Part shown: piece after piece, positions 31,379 through 32,301 of the stretch
How the letters are laid out: each line of letters begins with the position of its first letter
Numbering within the stretch: position 1 is the first letter of the stretch
Source: an uncultured Collinsella sp.
GTDB taxonomy: Bacteria > Actinomycetota > Coriobacteriia > Coriobacteriales > Coriobacteriaceae
Reading direction: 5' to 3'
Assembly (NCBI GenBank): GCA_902496775.1
Contig: CABVCF010000012.1
Location: 1 to 32,301, forward strand
Length of the DNA: 32,301 nt
Position numbers and translations under genes: made by a program
Notes under the pieces: generated by a model
Databases searched by the model: none
What the model saw: only the letters and a program-made list of their open reading frames with translations
What the model was told of the DNA's origin: nothing

Positions 31379-31416
31379 AACCACTACAAAGATGCCTGAC
31401 CCCTTTGCGGTGGTTT
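31378..31416. repeat. Palindromic element abutting the MscS stop codon
   Basis: AAACCACTACAAAG (31378-31391) and CTTTGCGGTGGTTT (31403-31416) pair at 12 of 14 positions around an 11-base loop. Read on the minus strand it begins within the TAA stop (31417-31415) and continues ACCACCGCAAAGGGG, almost the same as the element at 28662-28700. Confidence 0.8.
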
Positions 31417-32182
31417 AGGCGATGATGGGGGCGATGGCGCGGATGCAGGCGTCGGCTGCCGTGAAAGTAGTGCTGTCGTCGCTGACGATAAAGATGATCT
31501 TGCCCTTGATGCCAAAGTCGCCGATCTCGCTAAAGAGTACGTAGGGCTCCTTGTCAAAGCCCGAGATGGGCGAGACGGCCGTTTTGGTTGCGCTCGTGAG
31601 CTCGTCTGCCAGCACGTCAAGGGAAGCCCACTTAGACGTGTCCTTTACGGCAACGGGCACGGCCACGCGCCCAAAGGGCATCAAATGCACGAGTGTGTTC
31701 TTGGAAATGTTGGAGTTGGGGACGATGATGGTCTGTCCACAGGCATCCTCAATCGTTGTATGGCGCCAAGTGATGTCTTGGACCACGCCGGATACGCCGC
31801 CGACCTCGATATTGTCGCCGGGTTTGATGATGCCCATAAACGTCACCTGCATGCCGCCGATAAGGTTTGACAGCGTGTCCTGAAAGCCGAGCGAGATGGC
31901 GATGCCGCCGACGCCAAGAGCGGCGACGAGCGCGTTTGCGTTAATGCCAAAGCAGTTGTCGAGGATAAAGCTGCCGCCAATCATCCAGATGACGGCACGC
32001 GCGATGTTGATGAAGATACTCGATGCCGGAAGCGGGTTATCGTCTCGGTTAAGCAGATGATTCAGGGTCTTGGATACGACCTTGGCGGCGACGGCGGTGC
32101 CTATCGCCAAGATGACGGCCCAGATGATGTTGTGGACCCACCGTTGCTCAAAGAAATGAAGAATCGGCTCAAACAATTCCAT
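31415..32182 (-). CDS. Small-conductance mechanosensitive channel, MscS family
   Basis: A 255-residue inner-membrane channel that opens under tension to release solutes on hypo-osmotic shock. There are three hydrophobic segments: about 15-35, about 58-78, and the pore-lining TM3 NALVAALGVGGIAISLGFQDTLSNLIGG (about 83-110) with its Gly/Ala packing pattern. The beta domain follows (KPGDNIEVGGVSGVVQDITWRHTTI, then VPNSNISKNTLVH), and a C-terminal alpha/beta part. The start at 32182 is chosen for AGGAGG (32198-32193 on the minus strand); an in-frame start 90 bases upstream overlaps a hairpin and lacks similarity. It is transcribed alone and ends at the palindrome 31378-31416. Confidence 0.9.
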   Translation of the reverse strand: MELFEPILHFFEQRWVHNIIWAVILAIGTAVAAKVVSKTLNHLLNRDDNPLPASSIFINIARAVIWMIGGSFILDNCFGINANALVAALGVGGIAISLGFQDTLSNLIGGMQVTFMGIIKPGDNIEVGGVSGVVQDITWRHTTIEDACGQTIIVPNSNISKNTLVHLMPFGRVAVPVAVKDTSKWASLDVLADELTSATKTAVSPISGFDKEPYVLFSEIGDFGIKGKIIFIVSDDSTTFTAADACIRAIAPIIA

Positions 32183-32252
32183 GTAGGGAAAACCTCCTAA
32201 TGATCGTCCAACCATGATACCCACCAAGAAGCCCGTCCGATCAAATTGAACT

Positions 32253-32293
32253 GCCTCCCATTTCTTGGACATGAGAAATGGGAGGCTTTCTTT
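32253..32293 (+). terminator. Terminator-like hairpin at the window's right end
   Basis: GCCTCCCATTTCT (32253-32265) pairs perfectly with AGAAATGGGAGGC (32274-32286), followed by TTTCTTT on the plus strand. No plus-strand gene ends nearby. It could instead belong to a minus-strand gene beyond the window or lie in the mscS leader. Confidence 0.6.
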
Positions 32294-32301
32294 ATGCGCG
32301 T

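Overview
The window looks like chromosome of a gut coriobacterium, most likely Collinsella or a close relative (Coriobacteriia, Actinomycetota). This is inferred from the high GC content, protein sequence character, gene order and anaerobe-type genes; no 16S gene is present to confirm it.

Layout. (1) 1-2750: a two-domain ThrE-type threonine/serine exporter, a cluster of palindromic repeats, a structured leader with a terminator, and a DUF2798 membrane protein. (2) 2763-7945: an operon of a 1479-residue activase/dehydratase-like protein and a TetR regulator, headed by a perfect palindrome that is probably the TetR operator. (3) 8079-10831: clpC, with a hairpin in its leader and a terminator behind it. 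(4) 10844-15319: an inserted block with a RelB/PIN toxin-antitoxin pair, the dipeptidase pepD, and hipBA under three operator copies spaced exactly 27 bp apart. (5) 15358-16130, minus strand: the Mn exporter mntP behind a yybP-ykoY manganese riboswitch with a terminator. (6) 16286-21817: the tightly packed series disA-ispD-ispF-cysS-rlmB-yacP, making c-di-AMP, isoprenoid precursors, Cys-tRNA and ribosome/mRNA-processing functions. (7) 21821-23263, minus strand: a one-polypeptide HTH plus HipA-like kinase with repeated operator motifs. (8) 23332-28646: the translation block tRNA-Thr / repeat-filled spacer / tRNA-Tyr-Thr-Met-tuf / rpmG-tRNA-Trp-secE-nusG / rplK-rplA. (9) 28662-32293, minus strand: a metallophosphoesterase translationally coupled to an unusual ParB-like plus BMP/PnrA-like fusion protein, then an MscS-type channel.

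The order clpC ... disA, ispD, ispF, cysS, rlmB, yacP ... rpmG, secE, nusG, rplK, rplA matches the Bacillus subtilis order clpC-radA-disA-yacL-ispD-ispF-gltX-cysE-cysS-mrnC-rlmB-yacP-sigH-rpmGB-secE-nusG-rplK-rplA. Six genes of that series are missing here. Toxin-antitoxin or HipA modules sit at two of the breaks and palindromic repeats at another.

Palindromic REP-like elements recur through the window. Three of them start exactly at the stop codon of the gene before them. A separate pair of 57-nt hairpins sits in tandem in the tRNA spacer. The most promising poorly described items are the ParB-like/BMP fusion with its coupled phosphoesterase, the HTH-HipA fusion, the activase/TetR operon, and the stop-codon-abutting palindromes.
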